Assembly (NCBI GenBank): GCA_006844585.1
Contig: SPJM01000243.1
Coordinates: 1-32,108 of the forward strand
Length of the DNA stretch: 32,108 bases
Reading direction: 5' to 3'
Origin: Methylococcaceae bacterium
Lineage (GTDB): Bacteria > Pseudomonadota > Gammaproteobacteria > Methylococcales > Methylomonadaceae
The notes under the pieces were generated by a model. It searched no databases, was not told where the DNA came from, and worked only from the letters and a program-made list of their open reading frames with translations. A program made the position numbers and the translations under genes. Below, piece by piece: positions 16,268 through 24,691 of this stretch. Each line of letters begins with the position of its first letter. Positions within the stretch are counted from its first letter, which is position 1.

Positions 16268-17346
16268 ATTCTTACTCCTAAACGTTTTGCGCCCCAATCG
16301 CCCGGCTTGGGGTTGAATTGACCGGCGCAAGGCGTTCCGCAATGCAGACAACAACCTTTTTCGTCCAATCGCCATTCCGATAATTGATACCAATCCCGGC
16401 CGATTAATAATTCGCCGCATTGATGGCAGAAAGTGCTGTCTGCGGATTTATAATGAACATTGCCTACATAGGCATATTGCACGCCGTTTTTGATCGCTAT
16501 TTCTCTGGCTTTTAGCAAAGATTCCAATGTTGTGCGTGGTTTATCGCGCATTTTCCAATCCGGATGAAAGGCGCTGAAATGCATGGGCGCATCACGCCCT
16601 AAATTGCTGACCACCCATTGCGTCATTGCTTCCAATTCTTCTACGGAATCATTTTCGCCCGGAATTATTAATGTAGTCAGCTCCAGCCACACGGAAGTCT
16701 GGTGATAAATATATTCCAAGGTTTCCAAAACCGGCGTTAAATGCGCGCCGGTAATTTTGTGATAAAACCGTTCCGAAAAGGATTTTAAATCGATATTGGC
16801 CGCATCCATGTGCCGGTAAAATTCGATGCGCGGTTCCGGGCAGACATAGCCCGCCGACACTGCTACCGATTTCAGGCCCAGTTCGCGACAGGCTTGTGCG
16901 GTATCAATGGCGTATTCATGAAAAATCACCGGATCATTGTAGGTATAAGCCACGCTTAAACAGCCTAATTCCCGGGCTTTTTCAGCGATTGCTTCCGGCC
17001 CGGCTCTGCTCATCAAAGTATCCATTTCCCGAGATTTACTAATATCCCAGTTTTGACAAAACTTACAAGCCAAATTACAACCCGCCGTACCGAACGAGAA
17101 AACCGGGGTACCCGGATAAAAATGATTCAGCGGCTTTTTTTCTATCGGATCAACAGCAAAACCGCTGGAGCGTCCATAACTGGTCAAAACAATACCATCG
17201 CCTTGGTTTTGCCTGACGAAACACAAGCCGCGCTGGTCTTTATGCAATTTGCAATAACGCGGGCACAAATCGCATTGAATGCGTTCATCATCCAATTCAT
17301 GCCAATATTTTGTTTGTACATAGCCTTCTGCATCGGGCGTTTGCAT
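16264..17346 (-). CDS. amrS: AmmeMemoRadiSam system radical SAM enzyme AmrS
   Basis: This is a 360-residue radical SAM protein. The cluster motif is CNLACKFC at C90, C94 and C97, inside GTAGCNLACKFCQNWDIS. An N-terminal cysteine set (C25, C28, C32, C42 in CDLCPRYCKLHKDQRGLC) and a C-terminal zinc-ribbon-like set (CHQCGELL and CCLHCG) are typical of AmrS. ATG 17346 is chosen over an in-frame GTG nine bases earlier because AGGTGA lies five bases upstream of it. It is divergent from amrB and amrA, the other two parts of the same conserved module. The reaction is unsettled; comparative work has proposed a base or protein modification carried out together with the MEMO- and AMMECR1-like partners. 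Confidence 0.93.
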   Translation of the reverse strand: MQTPDAEGYVQTKYWHELDDERIQCDLCPRYCKLHKDQRGLCFVRQNQGDGIVLTSYGRSSGFAVDPIEKKPLNHFYPGTPVFSFGTAGCNLACKFCQNWDISKSREMDTLMSRAGPEAIAEKARELGCLSVAYTYNDPVIFHEYAIDTAQACRELGLKSVAVSAGYVCPEPRIEFYRHMDAANIDLKSFSERFYHKITGAHLTPVLETLEYIYHQTSVWLELTTLIIPGENDSVEELEAMTQWVVSNLGRDAPMHFSAFHPDWKMRDKPRTTLESLLKAREIAIKNGVQYAYVGNVHYKSADSTFCHQCGELLIGRDWYQLSEWRLDEKGCCLHCGTPCAGQFNPKPGDWGAKRLGVRM

Positions 17347-17515
17347 AAAAATCACCTTTTAGTAAACCTGAGCAAATACTTGTAATTTAGCACTATATAA
17401 CTTATTTTATGGATCAGTCGTTAATGCTTTTGAATGTTGACCGTTTTAAACGCTCAATATTCCATATTCCTTACCAAGACATCTCATCCGAAAACAGGCA
17501 AATAAGGAAACTAAT

Positions 17516-17543
17516 CTGATAGATTCACCGACAAAGTTATACT
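17516..17543 (+). promoter_or_regulatory. Candidate promoter of amrB-amrA
   Basis: CTGATA (17516-17521), a 16-base spacer and TATACT (17538-17543) form a plausible sigma70 promoter about 35 bases before the amrB start. The -35 element matches at four of six positions, so this is only a candidate. Confidence 0.35.
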
Positions 17544-17578
17544 TGTCGAATAACGACATTCCTTTTCAGGAGGAAACT

Positions 17579-18367
17579 ATGAGTTCAATACGACCCGCTG
17601 CTGTCGCCGGCGCTTTTTATCCCGACCAGCCAGAGATTTTAAGCGCCATGCTCAATGATTATCTGGCGCAAGCCAAACCAGCGCCTGCAAGCCCGTTAAA
17701 AGCGATCATCGTTCCTCATGCCGGTTATATCTATTCAGGACCCATCGCAGCATCCGCTTATGCACTCATTAAAGCACATAGCAAACAAATTAAACGGGTG
17801 GCGCTATTAGGCCCGTCACATCGTGTTCCATTGAATGGCGTTGCGCTTTCCGAAGCTGAATATTTTCAAACCCCCTTAGGTGATATTCCGCTGGATGTCG
17901 GAACCATTTCTGCCTTATCGAAACTCCCTTTCGCCAATTTTTTAGAGCAGGCTCACGCCCATGAACACAGCCTGGAAGTACAACTGCCTTTTTTACAAGT
18001 CTTACTGCCTGAGTTTAGTTTAACGCCAATCGTTGTCGGTAACTGCCCCGCTAATCAAATCGCCCAATTATTGGAGCCTTTCTATAACCGAGACGACACT
18101 TTGATGGTCATCAGTTCTGATTTAAGTCATTATCATGACTATTTAACCGCGCAAAAAATGGATAAGGAAACCAGCCGAAAAATCGAAAACTTGGACTATC
18201 AACATCTTGATTATGACAGCGCCTGCGGACGCGGGCCGATCAGCGGACTATTGGCGCTGGCTCAAAAACATGGTCTCAAAGTGAGAACCATCGATTTAAG
18301 AAACTCCGGCGATACCGCCGGCAACAAATTACAAGTAGTCGGGTATGGCGCTTATGTCATTGAATAA
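17579..18367 (+). CDS. amrB: AmmeMemoRadiSam system protein B (MEMO family)
   Basis: This 262-residue MEMO1-family protein is structurally related to class III extradiol dioxygenases. It opens with SSIRPAAVAGAFYP. Conserved metal-site-like residues are H47 (IVPHAGYIYSG), H81 (LGPSHR) and H184 (SSDLSHYHDY), plus EHSLEVQLPFL at 129-139. The position of human MEMO1 C244 aligns by eye with a Thr in NSGDTAGNK. ATG 17579 is the start because AGGAGG (17568-17573) is five bases upstream; an in-frame TTG 36 bases earlier has no such site. The end overlaps amrA by 23 bases, so the two are translationally coupled. Confidence 0.93.
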   Translation: MSSIRPAAVAGAFYPDQPEILSAMLNDYLAQAKPAPASPLKAIIVPHAGYIYSGPIAASAYALIKAHSKQIKRVALLGPSHRVPLNGVALSEAEYFQTPLGDIPLDVGTISALSKLPFANFLEQAHAHEHSLEVQLPFLQVLLPEFSLTPIVVGNCPANQIAQLLEPFYNRDDTLMVISSDLSHYHDYLTAQKMDKETSRKIENLDYQHLDYDSACGRGPISGLLALAQKHGLKVRTIDLRNSGDTAGNKLQVVGYGAYVIE

Positions 18368-18911
18368 AGCATTGCAACAACAATTATTGGAATTGGCGAG
18401 AAACGCCATCGGCTATGGTTTGCAGCATGGTAAATCGATGCCTATAGAAAGTTCCGATTATTCGGAGGATCTGCAGGAACTTCGCGCCAGCTTCGTCACC
18501 CTGGAAATCAAACATCAATTACGCGGCTGCATCGGCATGTTGGAAGCAGTTCGGCCTTTAGCGATCGATATAGTTGAAAACGCCTATTCAGCCGCGTTTA
18601 AAGATCCCCGCTTCCCGCCTTTGAAGCAATCCGAATTTCCTGAATTAGACATACATCTGTCTATCCTGGAACCCAGCGTTCCGATGAATTTTGACTCAGA
18701 AACGGATTTGATCAGCCAACTACGCCCCGGCATCGATGGTTTGATTCTTCAAGAAGGCGGAAGACGCGGTACTTTCCTGCCTTCGGTTTGGGAATCCTTG
18801 CCTGATCCTAACGATTTTTTACGGCATTTGAAATTGAAAGCAGGATTGCCGGTCGATTATTGGTCAGATAACGTGAAAGTCTCGCGCTATCAATGTCAAA
18901 TTATTTCCTGA
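18345..18911 (+). CDS. amrA: AmmeMemoRadiSam system protein A (AMMECR1 family)
   Basis: This is a 188-residue AMMECR1-domain protein, the usual length. The family signature LRGCIG is at residues 59-64, and the conserved SAAFKDPRFPPL and EGGRRGTFLPSVWE stretches follow. It overlaps the amrB stop, and ATG 18345 or ATG 18354 (three codons later) could be the start; neither has a strong ribosome site, consistent with translational coupling. With AmrB and the divergent AmrS it completes the AmmeMemoRadiSam trio. Human AMMECR1 is a disease-linked protein of unclear biochemistry, and the bacterial role is also unknown. Confidence 0.93.
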   Translation: MALMSLNKALQQQLLELARNAIGYGLQHGKSMPIESSDYSEDLQELRASFVTLEIKHQLRGCIGMLEAVRPLAIDIVENAYSAAFKDPRFPPLKQSEFPELDIHLSILEPSVPMNFDSETDLISQLRPGIDGLILQEGGRRGTFLPSVWESLPDPNDFLRHLKLKAGLPVDYWSDNVKVSRYQCQIIS

Positions 18912-18959
18912 TAACGCTGAAATTAGCGGTTTGAATATAGACGATGTCCGCAGCCTTTT

Positions 18960-18977
18960 GTCGGACTGAAGTCCGAC
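18960..18977 (+). repeat. 18-base palindromic hairpin, copy 2
   Basis: GTCGGACTGAAGTCCGAC pairs 8 bp around GA and is followed by CTAC, as in the copy at 9123-9140. The two copies differ at one base pair only, with both partners changed. It lies 48 bases after the amrA stop and could affect transcript ends. Confidence 0.65.
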
Positions 18978-19118
18978 CTACCGTCAATAGGCAAATGGGT
19001 AGGCAGGACTTAGGAACGGGAATGAAATAAATTGGACATTTGGCGTAGGATTTTTTTTCGTATTCAACGACTGCAAGGAAGCAGGAGGTAGAGCAACGCA
19101 TGGAGCAGTTGCCGAGGC

Positions 19119-19158
19119 GCACAAACAGGCGCATAGCCAGCTATGTAACTGTTTGTGC
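19119..19158 (+). repeat. Nested 10-bp plus 5-bp hairpin
   Basis: GCACAAACAG (19119-19128) pairs exactly with CTGTTTGTGC (19149-19158). Inside the loop CATAG (19132-19136) pairs with CTATG (19141-19145) around CCAG. The layout suggests a structured RNA or repeat. No T-tract follows on either strand. Confidence 0.6.
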
Positions 19159-19222
19159 AACGCTGAAGACGAGAAAAAAGACAAGTCAAATGTTCAAGTA
19201 ATTTCATGTACGTTCCTTAATA

Positions 19223-21961
19223 TCAGTTCACCAATTTCAAACCCGGCGGCAAGGCCTCGCCGAAGATTTGCTTTTCTTCCTTCTCGTCCAGTTCTTGAAA
19301 GGTTTCGACCATTTTGATCCAGGCATTAGGCGCTTTACTTAATCTTAACTTGTCGACAATTTGCGCGCGCAATTTATCATCTATTTCTCTGGCGCGGTCG
19401 CCGCTCATCCGCGCTATCATTGTTGCGGCAAACCCGGCTTGGGGAATTTTCTTCCAATCCACTTTCAGTAACTGCTGCAACCACGGCGCCGCCACTTCCG
19501 GGGCGATCACATTATGACTGCCGCCGTGGAAGGGAACTCTGGCCGCGATTCTGCCGACCGCCCACCAGGTTTGATGAGACTCTCCGGCTTTTTGCAACCG
19601 TTTCAACAGCCACTGCGCTAATTGAATTTTCTTCTCCACCGGCAAACGCTCCAACACCCCGGCCAAACGCACCATATCATCATAGCCGCGCGTCTTGATT
19701 TGTTTGGATACCCCGGCTTGCCTTGCCGCCGCCGGATTGAGGTATTTACTGATGTCGCTGAATATTTTTTCTTGCGCCTCGACAGGTAAACCACCGGCAA
19801 TCCTGCGCCATAAGGTCCACCATTCCGACCAATTTTGCCGTTCATTGACAAATTGCAGGCCTTGCGGATAGCTCTTCCACAATTGCGCTACCCGCCAGTC
19901 ATCTAATTCATCGCCAAAACCGGGGCGCAGACAGAAACCGGCCAGACTTAACCAGACCCGCTCATGTTGCAAACTTCTGCGACGATTTTTCATTAGCTCC
20001 AATAACACGCCAAAGAATGCTCTTAACAAAGGCGTTTCCCATTCCAGTCGGCTTATCCCCATTTGTTTTTCTATGTCCTGACGCAGACTCTTCACCGCAT
20101 TAGGATTCACTTGTTTGGATTTTGAGCCGAATACCGATTTAACTAAATCAGCAGCAGGAATAAATTGGGCGGGCAGTTGCGCGGACTCTCCGACGCTTTG
20201 TTTTTTACGGATTTGAAATTCAACATCCCAGCGCTGGCCATCTGCCTCCACCGATACGCATTGAATTTTCAAGGTGCCGACTTCGGTGTAGGTCACCGCC
20301 AATTGCACAATCACATCACTCTGATCGCTGCCTTGCAAAGCCACGGCCAACGGCGGTAAGGAGTGGAATTGATCGGAAATCGTCGCCAATTCGCCCAATG
20401 CAAATTGACCGTCGCCGCTGATCGAATAGAGATGAAAACGCACCGGTTGGCCGACCCGCAAGGCGAATTGCTGTTGGGTTAAGGTAAATTCATGACCTTC
20501 CTGACTGCCTTTCGGCAAAATACAAACGCCTTGAGTTTGTTGCTCAGCGGTTTCCACTTGAAGGAAATAACTACGCGCCGCGCCGCCGCCAATACGCAGT
20601 TTTTTATCATGTCGGGCCATCGCATAGCTGACCGCGCCATAGGCTACCGCTAATTCCGGATATTCATTATCCAGCAACACCGGTTTCTGATCACTCCAAT
20701 GCGTCAATAAGGCTATGGCTCTTTCGGTAATGGTTTTACTGCGAAAAACGCCGCCGTTCAATAACAAGGCGTCCGGCACAATGGAATCATCGCCCCGCGC
20801 TTGCTTAGCAGTTTCGCCGTGCATTTTTAAAAAGGCGGCGATATGCTTGCTGACCGCCGGTTCAGCCGCATACGGCAAGCCGAACTCGACCACCCCGCTA
20901 CGCTTTTTATCCGGCAATTCATCGAGCTTAGATAAAGGAAAAAAACCATCCAAAGCCACTTCTCGCACTTCTTCACGGCTCAATACAGTGGTTCGGGAGC
21001 CGCCGATTAATTTAGAACCGCCGCCCAATAAGGTTACATTCATTTGTTCGGGCGCATCGTCCGCCAACAAGCGTTCTTTGGCGCTACGGCATTGTTCAAT
21101 TAATTGGGTAAATTCAGCGACTGAAAGTTTATTGCCGCCGGGATTAATCCGGCTTTCCGCCATCCGCGCCAAGGTCAAGTCGATGTTGTCGCCGCCTAAC
21201 ATTAAATGATCGCCCACCCCGATCCGGTTGAGTTCCGGTTCGGCTTTAGAGGCGTCAATCTTAATCAAGGTCAAATCGGTGGTGCCGCCGCCGACATCGC
21301 AAATCAATAATAAGCGAATTTTTTGCAAGGCTTGTTTTAAATGATCGGCATGGCGTCTGAGCCAGTCGTAACAAACCGCTTGTGGTTCTTCCAGCAATCT
21401 CACATGATGTAAACCCGCTTGACTAGCCGCTTCCAGCGTTAAGGAGCGAGCTTCCTGATCAAACGAAGCCGGCACAGTGATAACGATTTCCTGCTCTTCC
21501 AGCGGCGCATCATTGAATTGATGCCCCCAAACTGTTCGCACATGGGCTAAATAACCGGCGCTGGCATCCAATGGCGAAACCTTGGCGATATCATCGCCAC
21601 TGCCCCAAGGCAATATATCGGCAGTCGGGTCTACATTGCCGTGCGATAACCAGCTCTTGGCGCTGGTCACTAAACGGCCTAAGGTTTTCGCTCCCAACAC
21701 TCTGGCCGCCGCGCCGACCACTGCTGAAGACCCCGCTGGCGAAAAACTGACATCTTCCGCCGATAATTCGCCTTCCGCCGGATGATAGCGCACAGACGGC
21801 AATAAATTATTTTTAGCCACCTCGCCCAGCGCTACTAATTGGGTGATTTCAAAAATTTTTATCGCCTGGTCGGGTTTGGCAATGGCGCTATAGGCGACTA
21901 CTGTATGGGTGGTGCCCAAGTCTATACCCACCCAGTATTTTGCTTTTTTTTGTTCCTTCAT
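19223..21961 (-). CDS. Hsp70-family ATPase with long C-terminal domain
   Basis: The 912-residue protein has an N-terminal Hsp70/actin-type ATPase (about 1-450): phosphate-1 motif GIDLGTTHT (12-20), phosphate-2 motif CDVGGGTTDL (221-230) and adenosine motif LLNGGVFRS (400-408). The following 450 residues do not look like a DnaK substrate-binding domain. They are rich in Trp and Arg (RLEWETPLLRAFFG, RRRSLQHERVWLSLAGFCLRPGFGD) and match my recollection of DUF3731, known in this subfamily. ATG 21961 is preferred over an in-frame TTG six bases upstream and lies two bases after the yqaA stop, so it is probably read from the surE-pcm-yqaA transcript. No DnaJ or GrpE lies nearby. Client and role are unknown. 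Confidence 0.85.
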   Translation of the reverse strand: MKEQKKAKYWVGIDLGTTHTVVAYSAIAKPDQAIKIFEITQLVALGEVAKNNLLPSVRYHPAEGELSAEDVSFSPAGSSAVVGAAARVLGAKTLGRLVTSAKSWLSHGNVDPTADILPWGSGDDIAKVSPLDASAGYLAHVRTVWGHQFNDAPLEEQEIVITVPASFDQEARSLTLEAASQAGLHHVRLLEEPQAVCYDWLRRHADHLKQALQKIRLLLICDVGGGTTDLTLIKIDASKAEPELNRIGVGDHLMLGGDNIDLTLARMAESRINPGGNKLSVAEFTQLIEQCRSAKERLLADDAPEQMNVTLLGGGSKLIGGSRTTVLSREEVREVALDGFFPLSKLDELPDKKRSGVVEFGLPYAAEPAVSKHIAAFLKMHGETAKQARGDDSIVPDALLLNGGVFRSKTITERAIALLTHWSDQKPVLLDNEYPELAVAYGAVSYAMARHDKKLRIGGGAARSYFLQVETAEQQTQGVCILPKGSQEGHEFTLTQQQFALRVGQPVRFHLYSISGDGQFALGELATISDQFHSLPPLAVALQGSDQSDVIVQLAVTYTEVGTLKIQCVSVEADGQRWDVEFQIRKKQSVGESAQLPAQFIPAADLVKSVFGSKSKQVNPNAVKSLRQDIEKQMGISRLEWETPLLRAFFGVLLELMKNRRRSLQHERVWLSLAGFCLRPGFGDELDDWRVAQLWKSYPQGLQFVNERQNWSEWWTLWRRIAGGLPVEAQEKIFSDISKYLNPAAARQAGVSKQIKTRGYDDMVRLAGVLERLPVEKKIQLAQWLLKRLQKAGESHQTWWAVGRIAARVPFHGGSHNVIAPEVAAPWLQQLLKVDWKKIPQAGFAATMIARMSGDRAREIDDKLRAQIVDKLRLSKAPNAWIKMVETFQELDEKEEKQIFGEALPPGLKLVN

Positions 21962-21963
21962 AA

Positions 21964-22548
21964 TCAAGAGGTTTTAAAAAATTGATAAGCGATTAATCCA
22001 ATCACTATCAGAATTACCGTCGCCCAGCCGATGCGGTCTATATACATCCGTAACTTGGATTCCAGCTTTTCTCCACCCGCCGCTAACAACAAGGCCACCA
22101 AAAAGAATCGCGCCCCTCGGCCTACGGTTGAAGCCAGGACAAAAGGCAAAAACGCCATTTGTAAAGCGCCTGCTGCGATGGTAAATACTTTGTAAGGTAT
22201 CGGTGAAAAACCGGCGATGAAAACCGCCCAAACGCCCCACTCTTGAAAAAACGCTTCCGCTAATAAGTATTTTTCCCAATAGCGGCTGGTTTGCAGCCAA
22301 TCGGAAATGCTATCAAACATAAAATAGCCGATGGCATAGCCCAGGATGCCGCCTAAAACCGAGGCGACTGTGGTTAACAAGGCTAATTGCCAGGCTTTTT
22401 TGGGTTGCGCCAAAGCCATCGGCGCTAACATCACATCCGGCGGAATCGGAAAAAAAGAAGATTCTGCAAAACTCAACGCAGCCAAATAACGACCGGCGTG
22501 ACGATGCCGCGACCAATTCAAAACTTTATCGTATAGCGGTTTGAACAT
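21964..22548 (-). CDS. yqaA: YqaA-type small membrane protein (SNARE-associated/DedA-related)
   Basis: This 194-residue protein matches the YqaA branch of the DedA/SNARE-associated (VTT) family. It opens with NWSRHRHAGRYLAALSFAESSFFPIPPDVMLAPMALA, where the E-SSFFPIPPDV stretch is the family hallmark. Several membrane segments follow (about 50-75, 105-130, 135-160 and 170-190). DedA relatives act in lipid or undecaprenyl-phosphate handling and membrane homeostasis, but YqaA function is not established. It starts in the pcm stop (TAATG overlap) and ends two bases before the Hsp70 gene, so it belongs to the surE operon. The pcm-yqaA order is also seen in some other gammaproteobacteria, where nlpD and rpoS follow. 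Confidence 0.85.
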   Translation of the reverse strand: MFKPLYDKVLNWSRHRHAGRYLAALSFAESSFFPIPPDVMLAPMALAQPKKAWQLALLTTVASVLGGILGYAIGYFMFDSISDWLQTSRYWEKYLLAEAFFQEWGVWAVFIAGFSPIPYKVFTIAAGALQMAFLPFVLASTVGRGARFFLVALLLAAGGEKLESKLRMYIDRIGWATVILIVIGLIAYQFFKTS

Positions 22549-23207
22549 TATTGTTTTCCTGATAAAAAAGGAACAAAGCTGACTTTTTCCACAATTTCAT
22601 CTTCAAAGCCTTGTTCGGTTCTAATAACTCGATGTAATTCTTGAAAGCCCTCGCCGCCCACTGGAATCACCATCACCCCGCCGACCGCGAGTTGTTGCAA
22701 CAGATTTTCCGGGATTTGCGGCGGCGCGGCGGCCGCCAAAATACCGTCAAAAGGCGCATATTCCGGCCAGCCCCAGCCGCCGTCGCTGTGTTGTAAGCTG
22801 ATATTGGTCAAACGCATTTCCCATAAATGGGCCTGCGCCTTTTTCAGCAACGGCCTGATCCTTTCAACGGAGAACACTTTATCCACCAATTGCGCCAAAA
22901 TAGCGGTTTGATAGCCGCAACCCGTGCCGATTTCCAACACCCGGCTCAACGGCTTTTTCTCCAATAACAATTCCGTCATTCGGGCGACGATGTAGGGCTG
23001 AGAGATGGTTTGGTTATGCCCTATCGGCAAGGCGGTATCTTCATAAGAGCGACTGGCTAAGGCTTCCTCGACAAAAATATGCCTTGGGGTGTCCGCCATC
23101 ACCGTTAATACTTGTTGATGGCTAACGCCTTGTTCTTGCACTCTTCTGACCATGCGCTCGCGGGTTCGCCGCGAAGTCATGCCGATGCCTTGCAATCTTG
23201 AATTCAT
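22548..23207 (-). CDS. pcm: Protein-L-isoaspartate O-methyltransferase
   Basis: This enzyme uses S-adenosylmethionine to methylate isoaspartyl residues in damaged proteins so they can revert to aspartate. It has 219 residues, typical for the family. The substrate-side signature PIGHNQTISQPYIVARM is at 61-77 (S69 in the conserved TIS), and the SAM-binding motif I, VLEIGTGCGY, is at 90-99. Motif II-like DGGWGWPEYAPFDGIL and PPQIPENLLQQL follow as expected. AGGGAG seven bases before the ATG supports the start and lies within the end of surE. The surE-pcm pair is a conserved stress-survival unit. Confidence 0.95.
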   Translation of the reverse strand: MNSRLQGIGMTSRRTRERMVRRVQEQGVSHQQVLTVMADTPRHIFVEEALASRSYEDTALPIGHNQTISQPYIVARMTELLLEKKPLSRVLEIGTGCGYQTAILAQLVDKVFSVERIRPLLKKAQAHLWEMRLTNISLQHSDGGWGWPEYAPFDGILAAAAPPQIPENLLQQLAVGGVMVIPVGGEGFQELHRVIRTEQGFEDEIVEKVSFVPFLSGKQ

Positions 23208-23211
23208 CTGC

Positions 23212-23958
23212 TCACTCCCTCATCAGCCATTGTTCAACAGCTTCTATTCGCTCATAGCGGGTTAAATCCAGTTGTAAAGGGGTGATGGATACAAAACCGT
23301 TTTTCACCGCATAAAAATCGGTGCCGACGCCAGCGTCTTGCTCACTGCCCGGCGGCCCGACCCAAAATATTTCATCGCCGCGCGGGTCTTGCGATTTGAT
23401 CACCGGCTCGGCTTTATGTCTTTGTCCCAGGCGGGTCGCTTGGTAACCTTTTAACATGGCAACCGGCACATCAGGCACATTCACATTCAACAAGGTATCT
23501 TCGGGTAAGGGATGAGCAATGACTTTTTGCATCAGTTCTACAGCCACCGTAGCTGCGGTCTCAAAGTGTTGAGGGTCGCTGGAAGCCAATGAGATGGCGA
23601 CCGCCGGCAAACCCAAAAATCGTCCTTCAGTAGCTGCAGCAACCGTGCCGGAATACAACACATCATCGCCTAAATTTGAACCGTGATTAATGCCGGCAAA
23701 TACCATATCCGGCTCTGACTGCAATAATCCGGTAATCGCCAAATGCACGCAATCGGTCGGGGTGCCGTCCACCCGGATAAAACCGTTCTCGGATTCCCGC
23801 GTCCGCAACGGCATTTCCAAGGTTAATGAGTTACTGGCGGCGCTGCGGTTCTTATCCGGCGCCACCACCGAAATTTCCGCATAGGGAGAGAGGGCTTCCG
23901 CCAAGGTCGATAAACCTTGCGCCAAATAACCATCGTCATTACTTAATAGGATGTGCAT
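23212..23958 (-). CDS. surE: 5'/3'-nucleotidase SurE
   Basis: This metal-dependent nucleotidase and exopolyphosphatase is a stationary-phase survival protein. With ATG 23958 it has 248 residues and starts exactly as the family does ([11 protein letters not shown]). Metal ligands expected from known structures are present: D8, D9, S39 (NRSAASNS) and N91 ([10 protein letters not shown]). The frame also opens at ATG 23988, which would add ten residues not seen in homologues, so I prefer the shorter start. It is four bases upstream of pcm and appears to be the first gene of a surE-pcm-yqaA-Hsp70 unit. It is divergent from the Smr-domain gene across about 60 bases. Confidence 0.95.
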   Translation of the reverse strand: MHILLSNDDGYLAQGLSTLAEALSPYAEISVVAPDKNRSAASNSLTLEMPLRTRESENGFIRVDGTPTDCVHLAITGLLQSEPDMVFAGINHGSNLGDDVLYSGTVAAATEGRFLGLPAVAISLASSDPQHFETAATVAVELMQKVIAHPLPEDTLLNVNVPDVPVAMLKGYQATRLGQRHKAEPVIKSQDPRGDEIFWVGPPGSEQDAGVGTDFYAVKNGFVSITPLQLDLTRYERIEAVEQWLMRE

Positions 23959-24021
23959 AGCGATTGAAAAAACTATAAAATCGTCCATATTAGCAAAAAA
24001 AACCCATTCAAAGCATCCGGC

Positions 24022-24597
24022 GTGACAAAAAAAACTTTAAGCGAAGCGGATTCCGAGCTTTTCAGAAAAGCCATCGGTCCGGTCAAAACAATCAAAAAAG
24101 ATAAGTTGTTATTAAAACCGGATGAGAAGCCTCGCCCTTACCCGAAGCAACAACTTAAAGAAGCGATCAATCCGCTGGAAAACGCTGATGTCAGCGCGGA
24201 AACCGTCATGCAAGGCGATAGAATTGATTATTTAGCGCCGGGCCTGCAAAAAAATGTTTTACGCAAATTACGCAAAGGCTATTTTGGGCTGGATGCGCAT
24301 ATTGATCTGCACGGTCTCACCAGTCAAGAGGCTAAAAGACAGTTTATTCGTTTTATTCAGGACTGTCAGGAGAACGGCTGTCGTTGCGTTCATATCATTC
24401 ACGGCAAAGGTTATCGTTCACCGAATAATCAGCCGGTATTAAAAAATGACTTGAATCTATGGCTGCGGCAGCATAAAGACGTGCTGGCCTTTTGTTCCTC
24501 GCCGCCGCGAGCGGGGGGAACAGGCGCGGTATTCGTTTTATTGCGTTTAGCCGAGAAATATAGCGATTTTGAAGATGAGGAATATGAAGAATATTAA
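24022..24597 (+). CDS. Smr-domain protein (SmrA/YdaL-like)
   Basis: This 191-residue protein has a charged N-terminal extension (1 to about 75) and a C-terminal Smr domain. The domain signature IDLHGL is at 94-99, the second motif HGKG at 127-130, and the [13 protein letters not shown] stretch ends the domain. Smr domains in bacterial stand-alone proteins have DNA-nicking or RNase activity, and some act on collided ribosomes. The start codon is GTG at 24022; no better in-frame start with a ribosome site is visible. It is divergent from surE and convergent with the response regulator. Confidence 0.88.
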   Translation: MTKKTLSEADSELFRKAIGPVKTIKKDKLLLKPDEKPRPYPKQQLKEAINPLENADVSAETVMQGDRIDYLAPGLQKNVLRKLRKGYFGLDAHIDLHGLTSQEAKRQFIRFIQDCQENGCRCVHIIHGKGYRSPNNQPVLKNDLNLWLRQHKDVLAFCSSPPRAGGTGAVFVLLRLAEKYSDFEDEEYEEY

Positions 24598-24691
24598 CCC
24601 GGCCTTGTCAGCGATTACGTTAAGAAAGGAATGATTCCTTATCTTTAAAGGCCTCTTACCTTATAGCGATACAATGACATAGCCGGGTTAA
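24594..24691 (+). terminator. Inverted repeat enclosing two convergent stop codons
   Basis: TTAACCCGGC (24594-24603) is the exact complement of GCCGGGTTAA (24682-24691), and each arm contains the stop codon of one of the two convergent genes. Inside, GGCCTT (24601) can pair with AAGGCC (about 24648), and AAGGAAT/ATTCCTT forms a small central palindrome. The whole stretch could act as a two-way terminator. There is no strong T-tract. Confidence 0.45.

Larger units (their letters stand above)
18912..19222. other. Gene-free segment with two hairpins
   Basis: I find no convincing gene in these 311 bases between amrA and the convergent Hsp70 gene. It carries the 18-base palindrome at 18960-18977 and a larger hairpin at 19119-19158. 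Short open frames on the minus strand lack ribosome sites and have unusual Cys/Ser/Pro-rich composition. The segment may be a decayed gene, a dispersed repeat, or the site of a small RNA. Confidence 0.5.

Noticed and set aside
18901-19184. Two overlapping minus-strand frames of 66 and 77 codons
   Set aside because: They overlap palindromic repeats, have no ribosome site and show unusual Cys/Ser/Pro-rich composition, so they look accidental.
20715-21209. A 164-codon plus-strand open frame inside the Hsp70-like gene
   Set aside because: It lies fully antisense to conserved Hsp70 ATPase motifs and has no supporting signals.
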